A DNA stretch of 25,758 nucleotides from DATDOO01 sp035293245 (GCA_035293245.1 DATDOO010000081.1:1-25758), one strand, 5' to 3'; counted from the stretch's first letter, positions 16,101 through 23,415 are shown. Notes: generated from the sequence alone by a model not told the origin. Numbers and translations: made by a program.

Positions 16101-16415
16101 TCAGGTGAAAAATCGGCGGAAGATCAGCCAGGTCGGGTAGGCCAGCAACATGACGATGATGGGGATGGCGATTTTCACAACGTTTAGGGAACCGGCCACC
16201 AGTCGCGCGCTTTGGCTCTGCAACTCTTCCGCGCGGGTCTGCAGCCGTTGGTTTCGGTCAAACTGCTTCTCCACCTGCTCGAACTGCTCTCTCAGCAAAG
16301 TCAGCACCTCCGTCTGGCGCTCGATCTGCAGGCGCTGGTTGTCGCGGATTTCCTCCAGGAGCGCCAGGAATCGTTCGGCTTGCGGGTCGCTCTGCTTTTC
16401 CCAGGAGGTATCCAT
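16101..16415 (-). CDS. Coiled-coil protein with C-terminal membrane anchor
   Basis: A 104-residue protein of unknown function. Residues 10-72 are highly charged with Gln/Glu/Arg heptad-like spacing (LLEEIRDNQRLQIERQTEVL and following), predicting a long coiled coil. Residues about 76-97 form one hydrophobic span (LNVVKIAIPIIVMLLAYPTW), followed by a basic RRFF end, so it is likely tail-anchored with the coiled coil in the cytoplasm. It ends 20 bases before the response regulator start and is probably co-transcribed; a membrane-linked partner for that regulator is conceivable but only inferred from adjacency. No clear ribosome site was seen. Confidence 0.75.
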   Translation of the reverse strand: MDTSWEKQSDPQAERFLALLEEIRDNQRLQIERQTEVLTLLREQFEQVEKQFDRNQRLQTRAEELQSQSARLVAGSLNVVKIAIPIIVMLLAYPTWLIFRRFFT

Positions 16416-16486
16416 GGGGCTGAAGAATAGTCCTGCACACCCTGCGGCAGCAAGCGGCCGGGTCGCAGGGCTCCAGCTGCGTTCAG

Positions 16487-16864
16487 TCAGCCCAGCAATT
16501 CGATCCTGTAACCGTCCGGGTCTTCCACGAAGGCGAGGACCGTGGTGCCGTGCTTCATGGGTCCCGCCTCGCGGACAATTTTTCCGCCGGCGGCGCGGAT
16601 GTCCTCCACGGCCTTGTAAACGTCGGGCACCTCGATGGCGATATGGCCGAAAGCCGTGCCGATCTCATAAGAACCGACGCCCCAGTTGTAGGTCAGTTCG
16701 ATCGCCGTGTTCTCGCTTTCCGCACCGTAGCCGACGAACGCCAGGGTGAACTTCCCCTCGGGAAAATCGTGCCGGCGCAGCAGCTTCATGCCGAGTATCT
16801 CGGTGTAGAAACGGATCGAGCGCTCCAGATCGCCGACGCGAAGCATGGTGTGCAGGATGCGCAT
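16487..16864 (-). CDS. gloA: Lactoylglutathione lyase (glyoxalase I)
   Basis: A 125-residue vicinal-oxygen-chelate enzyme that isomerises the methylglyoxal-glutathione hemithioacetal to S-lactoylglutathione, the first step of methylglyoxal detoxification. All four metal ligands of the short bacterial (nickel-type) GloA are present at the usual positions: His5 (ILHTMLRV), Glu56 (AIELTYN), His74 (GHIAIEV) and Glu122 (YRIELLG). Length is slightly under the E. coli enzyme. It follows a lipoprotein gene by 23 bases in the same direction and is probably in the same transcript. Confidence 0.96.
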   Translation of the reverse strand: MRILHTMLRVGDLERSIRFYTEILGMKLLRRHDFPEGKFTLAFVGYGAESENTAIELTYNWGVGSYEIGTAFGHIAIEVPDVYKAVEDIRAAGGKIVREAGPMKHGTTVLAFVEDPDGYRIELLG

Positions 16865-16887
16865 GGCGGCTTCTCGCGGAAAGGGGA

Positions 16888-17403
16888 TCAGTTCGCTGCG
16901 GGCGGCGCGGCTTCCGGAACCGGAACCGGCGCGGGCTGCGCGACATTCGGGGCTTGCGCGGGCGTCGGCTCATTGGTCGGAGTGGGCAGAGCGGATTCGC
17001 CCTTGTCCTCCGGGGTCCGCGCGGCGATCAACAGGCCCATGCAGGTCATGATGTGGTCGGTGATGCTCAGCGCCGCCTGGCGCGCCGCCTGGACCGAACC
17101 GAACAGTTCCTTTTGTCCCTCGATCATGCGGTGCGCTTCCTCCGGAGAAGACGGCGAACTGAGGAATTGCGCATAAGCCTCGAAATACTGCGCGCGGCGC
17201 GGGTCGGTGGGCATGACCGGCAGGGAATCGCTGATGGCCTCCATCGCACAGTCCGCGACCTCTTGCGGATCGAGTTTGTAATCCTTGAGATCCTGATCGT
17301 TTTTCAAGTTGGCGAGCAAGGCCTCTTCCAGGCTGAGCTTTTCCTTGTGGCCGCAGGCGGCGAGGGTCAGCAGGGCGGCAAGAACGGGCAGGAGCTTTTT
17401 CAT
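16888..17403 (-). CDS. Lipoprotein of unknown function with proline-rich tail
   Basis: A 171-residue lipoprotein. MKKLLPVLAALLTLAAC is a clear type II signal with Cys17 lipidated. The mature part is helical and acidic up to about residue 140, with a DCAMEAISDSLP segment and an SSPSSPEEAHRMIEGQKELF stretch, and contains two further cysteines (52 and about 120). The last 35 residues are Pro/Ala/Thr-rich (PTPTNEPTPAQAPNVAQPAP), a pattern common in lipoproteins spanning or approaching the peptidoglycan. The ATG at 17403 is chosen over a TTG directly before it because MKKLL is a normal signal start. Function unknown; followed by gloA. Confidence 0.78.
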   Translation of the reverse strand: MKKLLPVLAALLTLAACGHKEKLSLEEALLANLKNDQDLKDYKLDPQEVADCAMEAISDSLPVMPTDPRRAQYFEAYAQFLSSPSSPEEAHRMIEGQKELFGSVQAARQAALSITDHIMTCMGLLIAARTPEDKGESALPTPTNEPTPAQAPNVAQPAPVPVPEAAPPAAN

Positions 17404-17449
17404 CAAGGGGTTCCAAGGACAAGGCGGATGGGCGGAAATTCGGTCCGGT

Positions 17450-17480
17450 ATTATCGACCGGCGGGCTTGGGGCGCGTCAA
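17450..17480 (-). promoter_or_regulatory. Possible promoter for the lipoprotein-gloA group
   Basis: On the minus strand TTGACG (17475-17480) and GATAAT (17450-17455) are good single-box matches, but their 19-base spacing is longer than ideal. They lie in the 117-base gap after panD. Confidence 0.35.
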
Positions 17481-17484
17481 GCCC
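17463..17484 (-). terminator. Hairpin downstream of panD
   Basis: GGGCTTG (17463-17469) pairs perfectly with CAAGCCC (17478-17484) around an 8-base loop, 37 bases after the panD stop. There is no T-run, so it may only be a 3'-end stabilising stem. It overlaps the candidate -35 box of the next group. Confidence 0.35.
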
Positions 17485-17520
17485 GAGCGCGGGGCGTCTT
17501 GCAGTCGCTACATGGGACGC

Positions 17521-17901
17521 TCACGCGGCTTGGACGGGGATGGAGTGGCTGGTGCGGGTAATGCGGTTCTTCTCGTCCACATAGACCAGCATCGGGTGGT
17601 AGTTCAGCAATTCGTGCTGGCTCAGGCCGATGTAGGCGCAAATGATGAGAATGTCGCCGGAAGCGGCGAGGCGGGCGGCGGCACCGTTGACGGAGATGAC
17701 CCCGGAACCCTCTTCGGCGCGAATGGCGTAGGTGGTGAACCGCCCGCCATTGTTGACGTTATAAATGTGAATTTGTTCGTACTCGCGGATTCCCGCTTCG
17801 TCGAGAAGCGTGCCGTCGATGGCGCAGGAACCCTCGTACTCAAGTTCGGAATGAGTCACACGCACCCTGTGCAACTTGGCTTTCAGCATCATGGTGTGCA
17901 T
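17521..17901 (-). CDS. panD: Aspartate 1-decarboxylase proenzyme
   Basis: A 126-residue pyruvoyl-dependent enzyme making beta-alanine from aspartate for pantothenate. The self-cleavage site is Gly24-Ser25 in YEGSCAIDG; Ser25 becomes the pyruvoyl group. Other expected residues are Lys9, Arg54 and Tyr58 (RFTTYAI), and the GSGVISVNGAAA segment is intact. Length and numbering agree with the E. coli enzyme, which supports the ATG at 17901 over the internal methionines at positions 4 and 5. It is the last of the pan genes, 60 bases after panC. In enteric bacteria cleavage is helped by PanZ, which is not seen here. Confidence 0.97.
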   Translation of the reverse strand: MHTMMLKAKLHRVRVTHSELEYEGSCAIDGTLLDEAGIREYEQIHIYNVNNGGRFTTYAIRAEEGSGVISVNGAAARLAASGDILIICAYIGLSQHELLNYHPMLVYVDEKNRITRTSHSIPVQAA

Positions 17902-17961
17902 TACGGTGTCCCGTCTGGTTCTGACCGCATCGGTGAATTATCGTGCAATTGCTTTCCTCCT

Positions 17962-18831
17962 TCAATCCGCCCGGCCGGATGGCGTCACATCGAAGCCGAA
18001 ATTGTCGATCAGGCGGGCGCGACCCAGCCAAGCTGCCGCCAGAACGACGAGCGCCGTCTCTTCCGCCGTGGCGGGTTTCAGATCGGCCTGACGGCGAATG
18101 GCGAAATAGTCCGGGCGCCAGCCGGCCAAACGCAGGCGCTCCGTCTGTTCCAGTTCCAGCGCGGCGAAATTGCGCCCGCCGCGGCGGATGACGGCCGCGG
18201 TTTCATTCAACAGGTGGAAAAGGAACGGCGCCTTGGCGCGTTCTTCCGCAGCGAGATAGGCGTTGCGGGAACTCAGCGCCAGCCCATCCGCCTCGCGCAC
18301 GGTCGGTATGCCGACGATCCGCGTCGGGATGTTCAAATCCGCGACCAGGTGCCGGATGACCAGCAGTTGCTGGTAGTCCTTCTCGCCGAACACCGCCACG
18401 TGGGGCTGGACGAGGTGGAGCAGCTTGCACACGACAGTCGCGACGCCGCGAAAATGTCCGGGCCGGAAATGGCCGCACAGTTCGCCGGAGAGTTCCGGTA
18501 CTTCCACGAAAGTCATCGTTGCCGGATCGGCCGGATACATTTCCGCCGCATCGGGACGGAACAGGGCATCTGCGCCGGCCTCATGCAGCAGATGCCCGTC
18601 TTCTTCCGGCGTACGGGGATAAGCGGTGTAGTCCTCGCCCGGTCCGAATTGCGCCGGGTTGACGAAGCTGCTGACGACCACCCGGTCGGCAAGGGTTTTG
18701 GCCTCTTGCACCAGGCGCAGATGGCCCGCATGGAGGTTGCCCATGGTGGGAATCAGCGCCACGAAAAGGCCTTCCCGATCCCAGGTGTTCCGTTGTTCGC
18801 GCAGCGCGGCGAGGGTTTCGAGCGTGAGCAT
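17962..18831 (-). CDS. panC: Pantothenate synthetase (pantoate-beta-alanine ligase)
   Basis: A 289-residue ATP-dependent ligase joining pantoate to beta-alanine. The nucleotidyl-transferase signature PTMGNLHAGH (residues 28-37) carries the HxGH motif, FVNPAQFGPGEDYTAYPRT follows, and the KMSKS-equivalent is ALSSRN. GHFRGVATVVCKL and FGEKDYQQL are also standard. The ATG at 18831 (MLTLETL) corresponds to the normal family start; an upstream in-frame GTG (start at 18882) would overlap panB. It starts 13 bases after panB ends and supplies the step joining the products of panB's pathway and panD. Confidence 0.97.
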   Translation of the reverse strand: MLTLETLAALREQRNTWDREGLFVALIPTMGNLHAGHLRLVQEAKTLADRVVVSSFVNPAQFGPGEDYTAYPRTPEEDGHLLHEAGADALFRPDAAEMYPADPATMTFVEVPELSGELCGHFRPGHFRGVATVVCKLLHLVQPHVAVFGEKDYQQLLVIRHLVADLNIPTRIVGIPTVREADGLALSSRNAYLAAEERAKAPFLFHLLNETAAVIRRGGRNFAALELEQTERLRLAGWRPDYFAIRRQADLKPATAEETALVVLAAAWLGRARLIDNFGFDVTPSGRAD

Positions 18832-18844
18832 TTCCGGCGCCCCT

Positions 18845-19657
18845 TCAATAACAGTGTTCTTCTGCAGGGTACTCGCCCGCACGGACCGCGGTCACGTAGG
18901 CGCGTATCGCCGTCCGGATATCGCCGGTTCCGCCGAGAAAATTCTTGCAATAACGCGGAACCGGGCCGGATGTCAGTCCCAGAACGTCCTGAAGGACCAG
19001 AACCTGGCCGTCGCAGTGTCCCCCGGCGCCGATGCCGATGGTGGGAATGTCCAGTTGCAAAGTGATTTCTTCCGCCAGCAGGGCGGGAATGCACTCCAGC
19101 ACCAGCAGGCTCGCGCCCGCGTCCTGCAGGCGCACGGCGTCTTCCAGCAGGCGGCGGGCGTCCGCTTCGCCGCGTCCCTGCACCCGGTAGCCGCCGAGGC
19201 GGTGAATGGACTGCGGCAGCAGCCCCAAGTGAGCGCAAACCGGCACGCCTTCTTGCGCCAGATGACGGATCGTATCCGCCCGGTGCGCGCCGCCTTCCAG
19301 CTTGACCATCTGCGCGCCGCCTTCCTGCAGCAGCCGCGCAGCGCTTGCCCCGGCCTGTTCGAAGGTCTGATAGCTCATGAAAGGCAGGTCGGCGATCAGG
19401 AAAGCCCGCCGCCGCCCCCGGTCGACGCACGCGGTGTGATACGCCATGGCGTCGAGCGTCACGGGCAGGGTGGTGGGGCGTCCCTGTACGGTCATGCCCA
19501 GCGAATCGCCGACCAGCAACACGTCCACCCCTGCGGAATCGAGCACGGCGGCAAAAGCGGCGTCGTAACACGTGAGCGATGCGATCTTCTCGCCGCGCTG
19601 TTTCATGGCGGCAAGATCGCGCAGCGTCAGCGGTCGGGAGGATTCGGAGTCAGTCAT
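18845..19657 (-). CDS. panB: 3-methyl-2-oxobutanoate hydroxymethyltransferase
   Basis: A 270-residue TIM-barrel enzyme adding a hydroxymethyl group from 5,10-methylene-THF to ketoisovalerate to give ketopantoate. Expected magnesium ligands are Asp51 (LLVGDSLGM), Asp90 (IADLPF) and Glu121 (VKLEGG); the catalytic Glu188 lies in LVLECIP, and PTIGIGAG follows. The ATG at 19657 overlaps the end of folK by 8 bases (ATGACTGA), pointing to translational coupling and arguing against a longer in-frame start. The folate cofactor link between folK and panB may explain the adjacency. Confidence 0.97.
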   Translation of the reverse strand: MTDSESSRPLTLRDLAAMKQRGEKIASLTCYDAAFAAVLDSAGVDVLLVGDSLGMTVQGRPTTLPVTLDAMAYHTACVDRGRRRAFLIADLPFMSYQTFEQAGASAARLLQEGGAQMVKLEGGAHRADTIRHLAQEGVPVCAHLGLLPQSIHRLGGYRVQGRGEADARRLLEDAVRLQDAGASLLVLECIPALLAEEITLQLDIPTIGIGAGGHCDGQVLVLQDVLGLTSGPVPRYCKNFLGGTGDIRTAIRAYVTAVRAGEYPAEEHCY

Positions 19658-20153
19658 CGGCGAGCCGGGTGAGCGAGGCGGAAGAAACACGTCCGGCCAG
19701 TTCCCGCAGGGGACCCAGGCCGGGAATGTCCAGATCGGGAGCGATTTCCAGCAAAGGATAGACGACGAACGCGCGTTCGGCGATGCCGGGATGGGGGACG
19801 GTCAAAGTCGGCGTGACGATGCGCGCTTGGCCGTACAGCAACAGATCCAGGTCCAGGGGCCGCGCCCCCCAGCGCTCGCCGGTGCGCACGCGGCCCTGTT
19901 CGGTTTCGATGCGTTGCAATTCGGCGAGGAGGGATTCCGCCTCAAGACGGGTTTCCACCGCCATGACCGCGTTGACGTAATCGGGCTGGCCGGCGGGGCC
20001 CATGGGCGGGTTGCGGTACAGGGCGGAAAAGGCCAGTTCGCGCGTAGCAGGAAGCCGGGACAAGGCAACGCGGGCGGCTTTGATTTGGCCCGCCGGATCG
20101 GCGAGATTGCTGCCCAACCCGATATAGGCCGCGACGGACTGAGGCGCTGCCAC
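19650..20153 (-). CDS. folK: 6-hydroxymethyl-7,8-dihydropterin pyrophosphokinase
   Basis: A 167-residue HPPK transferring pyrophosphate from ATP to hydroxymethyl-dihydropterin in folate synthesis. Motifs are AAYIGLGSNL near the N-terminus, LYRNPPMGPAGQPDYVNAV (46-63) and RWGARPLDLDLLLY (94-107) with the metal-binding Asp101 and Asp103. No ATG is available at the right place. The GTG at 20153 is chosen: it lies 2 bases after the pcnB stop and leaves 8 residues before the conserved strand. The Shine-Dalgarno is weak, so translation may depend on ribosomes finishing pcnB. Its end overlaps the panB start. Confidence 0.95.
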   Translation of the reverse strand: MAAPQSVAAYIGLGSNLADPAGQIKAARVALSRLPATRELAFSALYRNPPMGPAGQPDYVNAVMAVETRLEAESLLAELQRIETEQGRVRTGERWGARPLDLDLLLYGQARIVTPTLTVPHPGIAERAFVVYPLLEIAPDLDIPGLGPLRELAGRVSSASLTRLADD

Positions 20154-20155
20154 TT

Positions 20156-21559
20156 TTAAGTGTCCAGGTTCCCCGCACGCGCCCGGCCGCCGCGCCGCCG
20201 CGAGCGCCTGCGGCCCGGCTTGCGGCCGGGCGAGGCGAGGGCGGCGACCATCGCCTTGCGCTCTGCCTCGTCCACTTCCTGGAAGCGCGTCCACCATTGC
20301 GCGAGCTCCTGCTCGACGCCGCCGCTTTCCGCGCGCAGCACCAGGAAGTCGTAGGCCGCGCGGAAGCGGGGATGGGACAGCATGCGGAAAGCCCGCGCCC
20401 CGGCGCGGTTGCTAAAGCGGGGCTGCAAGAGCCAGATTTCGCGCAGGGGCATGGTGATGCTGCGCGGAATGGCAACCTGCCGCACCTGATGTTCGATCAC
20501 CTCGCTGCTGGCTTCCTGATAGGCCAGGATTTCATTCTGCCCTTCCGCGATGTAGCGCTCGGCGCGGAGGAACATCGGTTCCCACAGCAAGGCGGCGAAA
20601 AGGAAATACGGCGCGACTGGCTTGTTCTCCGCCAGGCGGGTGTCGGTGTTTTCCAGGGCCTTGATCAGGAAAACGGGCGGATAGGCGTCGCGCTGGACCG
20701 AGAGACATTCGTCGGTCAGGGGAAACAGCGGCTGGAAAAGGCCGTAATGCCTGAGCTGCTCGAAATTCTGCACCGCGCAGCCGGCCAGGAACAACTTGAG
20801 CACCTCGTCGAACAGCCGCGCGGGCGGGATTTCCTCCAGCAGGCCGGCGAGGCGGAACAGCGGCTTGGCGCAGGACTCGTGAATCACGAAACCCAGCTTG
20901 GTGGCGAAGCGCACCGCGCGCAGCATGCGCACCGGGTCTTCCCGGTAGCGGCGCTCCGGATCGCCGATCAGCCGCAGCGTACCGGCCTGGTGATCCGCCA
21001 TGCCGCCGACGTAATCCACCACGGAAAAGTCGCGGATGTTGTAGTACAGGGCGTTGACGGTGAAATCGCGCCGCCACACGTCTTCCTCGATCGTGCCGTA
21101 CACGTTGTCGCGCAGGATGCGGCCGTTGGCCAGCACCCGGTCGCGGGCGTCGCGATCGTCCTCCACCCCCGCGCCGCGAAAGGTGGCCACTTCCACAACT
21201 TCGTGGCCGAAATGCACGTGGGCCAGGCGGAAGCGTCGCCCGATCAAGCGGCAATTGCGGAAGACGGCGCGGATTTCCTCGGGATGGGCGTCCGTCACCA
21301 CGTCGAAATCCTTCGGTTCCCGGCCCAACAGAAGATCGCGCACGCAGCCGCCCACCAGGTAAGCCTGGTATCCCGCCTTGCTCAGCCGGTACAGCACCTT
21401 CAAGGCGTTTTCGCTGACCCGCGAGCGGGAGATGCCGTGTTCGGAGCGCGAGTAGATCCGGGGGGAAGAGGGAGTGGAGTCGGACTCCTTTACAGGGAGC
21501 GCCTCCTCGGACAAGGCGGGAGCGCTGAACAGCTTGCGGACGAAATCGAGAATGGCCAA
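20156..21559 (-). CDS. pcnB: Poly(A) polymerase I, non-ATG start
   Basis: About 467 residues. Adds 3' poly(A) tails that promote RNA decay. The nucleotidyltransferase core has LVGGCVRDLLLG (68-79) and the catalytic pair Asp84/Asp86 in KDFDVVTD; FRNCRLIGRRFRLAHVHFG follows. ISRSRVSENALKVLYRL before the core identifies PcnB rather than CCA-adding enzymes, and the Arg-rich C-terminal tail (RRRSRRRGGRAR) is also typical. No ATG occurs near the expected N-terminus. I place the start at TTG 21559; ATT at 21553 is a real alternative, because E. coli pcnB starts at AUU before a similar FVRKLF-like sequence. The frame stays open to 21853, but that extension has no family resemblance. First gene of the pcnB-folK-panBCD run. 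Confidence 0.93.
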   Translation of the reverse strand: MAILDFVRKLFSAPALSEEALPVKESDSTPSSPRIYSRSEHGISRSRVSENALKVLYRLSKAGYQAYLVGGCVRDLLLGREPKDFDVVTDAHPEEIRAVFRNCRLIGRRFRLAHVHFGHEVVEVATFRGAGVEDDRDARDRVLANGRILRDNVYGTIEEDVWRRDFTVNALYYNIRDFSVVDYVGGMADHQAGTLRLIGDPERRYREDPVRMLRAVRFATKLGFVIHESCAKPLFRLAGLLEEIPPARLFDEVLKLFLAGCAVQNFEQLRHYGLFQPLFPLTDECLSVQRDAYPPVFLIKALENTDTRLAENKPVAPYFLFAALLWEPMFLRAERYIAEGQNEILAYQEASSEVIEHQVRQVAIPRSITMPLREIWLLQPRFSNRAGARAFRMLSHPRFRAAYDFLVLRAESGGVEQELAQWWTRFQEVDEAERKAMVAALASPGRKPGRRRSRRRGGRARAGNLDT

Positions 21560-21891
21560 GCGGCTTTCTTGTTTTCTTGGAAAGAAAAAAGGGCGGTGGG
21601 GCAAAAATTTTAGCACCGCGAGCGTCGAATGCTCAAATGCGGCCTCTGGGGATTGCGCGACACGGTTCGCGCTTTGGAATGTCCCGCCGAGTCCAAGGTT
21701 CTCCAGATAAGCAAATCTGCCCCGCATTGCACGGCGGCAGGCTTGCGCAGGACTTGACACGATCCCCGGAGCCCCAAGCGGACAGGGCAGGAACGAATCT
21801 CCGTCCGGCGCCACGATTCGAGCGTGACAACCGGCGAGCGAATTGGATAGCATCCCGCCCGAACGTCTTTCGAAAATCTGAGGGGGGGTGT
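21560..21891. other. Divergent intergenic region between pcnB and a small lipoprotein gene
   Basis: These 332 bases must carry the promoters of both the leftward pcnB operon and the rightward lipoprotein gene; I could not pick out convincing -35/-10 pairs. A small AT-rich hairpin, TTTTCTT (21572-21578) with AAGAAAA (21582-21588), lies 13-29 bases upstream of the proposed pcnB start and may affect its translation. Its sequence recalls the stem of the 2046-2081 hairpin. AGGGGGG at 21881-21887 is the ribosome site of the lipoprotein gene. Confidence 0.45.
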
Positions 21892-22098
21892 ATGAAACGA
21901 CCGCTAATTCTCGCGCCGTGGCTCGCCGGCCTCATGCTCGGAGCGTGTTCCAGTTCCAGCGATCCGGAACCCGCCGAACGAAACAAGGCCTTGACGAAAG
22001 CCGTCCATGAGCCCCTGGATCAGGCGAAAGCCCTTGAGCAGCAACTCCAGGAGCAGGCGGAGGCGAACCGGAAAAAGATCGACGAGGCGACGCAATAG
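21892..22098 (+). CDS. Small lipoprotein with helical charged tail
   Basis: A 68-residue lipoprotein with a strong ribosome site (AGGGGGG) just before the ATG. The signal peptide ends in LMLGAC, giving lipidated Cys19, followed by a Ser-rich linker. Residues 30-66 form a Gln/Glu/Lys-rich amphipathic helix (LDQAKALEQQLQEQAEANRK). The layout recalls small coiled-coil lipoproteins of the Lpp kind, but there is no C-terminal lysine, and no family is recognised. It is divergent from pcnB and separated from the next gene by 360 bases, so probably monocistronic. Confidence 0.7.
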   Translation: MKRPLILAPWLAGLMLGACSSSSDPEPAERNKALTKAVHEPLDQAKALEQQLQEQAEANRKKIDEATQ

Positions 22099-22127
22099 CC
22101 GCCGCTGCCTGATTGGTTTCTGCGTAG

Positions 22128-22196
22128 GTTGGGGTGAGTCCGCGAACCCCAACATTATCCAGGGCTGTGATGTTGGGGCCCCAACTACGGCCCTGG
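22128..22196. repeat. Cluster of GTTGGGG inverted repeats
   Basis: GTTGGGGT (22128-22135) pairs with ACCCCAAC (22146-22153) over a 10-base loop. About 20 bases on, the perfect 14-base palindrome GTTGGGGCCCCAAC (22172-22185) is enclosed by CCAGGGC (22159-22165) and GCCCTGG (22190-22196). The first hairpin resembles GTAGGTTGGGGTGAG-type dispersed intergenic sequences I recall from proteobacterial genomes. It may serve as 3'-end structure for the lipoprotein gene 30 bases upstream; no T-run is present. Confidence 0.5.
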
Positions 22197-22284
22197 CTCG
22201 GATACATCTCCGGGCTGGCTCTGGCGGATGGGAAGTAACCGATAACACCTGATCGGCATGCAGAATTTACCCCAATACCCGGCA

Positions 22285-22311
22285 TAAAATAACTCCGTCC
22301 CCTTTTGTTCC
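22285..22311. repeat. Possible REP-type or RAYT-associated remnant
   Basis: On the minus strand this reads GGAACAAAAGGGGACGGAGT followed by TATTTTA. A GGGGACGGAGTTATTTT-like motif is familiar to me from the surroundings of REP-associated tyrosine transposases in gammaproteobacteria, but no transposase or flanking structure is present here. Recognition rests on memory alone. Confidence 0.25.
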
Positions 22312-22319
22312 TATGAAGT

Positions 22320-22337
22320 TGTAATCCCCGGACTACA
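22320..22337. promoter_or_regulatory. 18-bp dyad upstream of the four-gene cluster, possible operator
   Basis: TGTAATCCCCGGACTACA has TGTA/TACA and TCC/GGA arms with one mismatch pair and a CC centre. It is 122 bases before the first cluster gene. A second inverted repeat, ACAGACG (22335-22341) with CGTCTGT (22362-22368), adjoins it. No clear -35/-10 pair was found between here and the gene. Confidence 0.3.
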
Positions 22338-22458
22338 GACGACCGCATGATGTGGTGGTAGCGTCTGTGAAGCCGCGCACATTTTTAACGGGAAATGTCG
22401 TCCGCCCGGTGCGGGGCCGCGTGGCAACTTGTAAAGCCGTCGACCAGAGAATAAGAAC

Positions 22459-23415
22459 ATGCCTGGCCTCGAGATGCTCGACGTACTGATCGGTCTGACA
22501 ACCACGTACCTGCTGTTCGGGATGGCGTGCACCGCCATCACCGAGGCCATATCGGCCTGGTTCGAGGTGCGCAGCGGCAACCTGGAAGCGGCGTTGAAAG
22601 AGTTCTTCTCCGGAGAGTTGCGGGCAGCCGCCAGTTTCCCGGACGCCTTTTACCGTCACCCCATCATCCAGGCCCTGAGCAAAGGCGATAAAGGCAGGCC
22701 TTCCTATATTCCACCGGAAATTGTCGGCCAAGTGGTCGAATCGCTGATCACCGCGAACGGCACGGAAAGGTCCATTTTGCAGGCGGTCGATTCCCTGCCC
22801 GGTACCCGCGAAAACAACCGGATCAAAGGGCTGCTGGCGACTCTGGCAGAGGAAACGGGCGACAACGGCGACGCGTTTCGCAAGGCGGTCGAGACCCACT
22901 TCGACGCCGCCATGGACCGGGCCTCGGGATGGTTCAAGCGTTACACCCAGAATGTCGCCCTAGCGGTGTCGCTGGTGCTGGTCGTCGCGGCGAACGTGGA
23001 CGCGATCGCGCTGGCCTCGTCGCTCGCCGCAAATCCGGCCGCCAGGCTGAAAATGGTGGAAATTGCCGACCAGCGGTTGCAGGCGGCGAAGACCGTGGAG
23101 AAGGACGTCACGGAAGGCGGAGGAACCGGGGCGGTTACCCTGGAGCAGGCCAGGCAGCTCAGCAGCGTGGCCGCTACGACTCTCGACAACACCATCGCCG
23201 ACATGCAGGCGGCCGGCCTGCGCTTCGGCTGGCAGGGCTGCCCGAAATCCCCGGGTGAAATGGCCAGCAAGATAGTCGGGTTGATTATCAGCATATTCGC
23301 CGTATCGCTGGGCGCCCCTTTCTGGTTCGACCTGTTGCAGCGCTTCATGCAGGTGCGCTCGGCGGGGGTTTCTCCTCGTGAGAAAGGCGATGAGAAAATA
23401 GGAGGGAGATTATGA
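22459..23415 (+). CDS. Multi-spanning membrane protein of an uncharacterised family
   Basis: A 318-residue integral membrane protein. Hydrophobic spans lie at about 6-32 (DVLIGLTTTYLLFGMACTAI), 165-186 (ALAVSLVLVVAANVDAIALA) and 268-285 (IVGLIISIFAVSLGAPFWFD). Conserved-looking features are an acidic TAITEAISAWFE end to the first span, HPIIQAL and RPSYIPPE in the soluble segment, a DAAMDRASGWFKR motif before the second span and LGAPFWFDLLQRFM after the third. I recall unnamed bacterial proteins with this same arrangement, none with known function. The segment from about 35 to 160 is soluble, as is 190-265. Its TGA overlaps the ATG of the next gene (ATGA), so the two are translationally coupled. 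It is the first gene of a four-gene rightward cluster. Confidence 0.82.
   Translation: MPGLEMLDVLIGLTTTYLLFGMACTAITEAISAWFEVRSGNLEAALKEFFSGELRAAASFPDAFYRHPIIQALSKGDKGRPSYIPPEIVGQVVESLITANGTERSILQAVDSLPGTRENNRIKGLLATLAEETGDNGDAFRKAVETHFDAAMDRASGWFKRYTQNVALAVSLVLVVAANVDAIALASSLAANPAARLKMVEIADQRLQAAKTVEKDVTEGGGTGAVTLEQARQLSSVAATTLDNTIADMQAAGLRFGWQGCPKSPGEMASKIVGLIISIFAVSLGAPFWFDLLQRFMQVRSAGVSPREKGDEKIGGRL

Noticed and set aside
16441..16469. CCTGCG/CGCAGG pairing downstream of gloA as a terminator
   Set aside because: The stem is only 6 bp with a 17-base loop and no T-run, within chance expectation for this GC content.
22285..22311. Insertion sequence near the right-hand cluster
   Set aside because: No transposase frame, target duplication or terminal repeats were found; kept only as a weak repeat remnant.
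21932..22348. Minus-strand open frame across the intergenic repeats
   Set aside because: It runs through palindromes and the antisense of the small lipoprotein gene, with no recognisable protein features.
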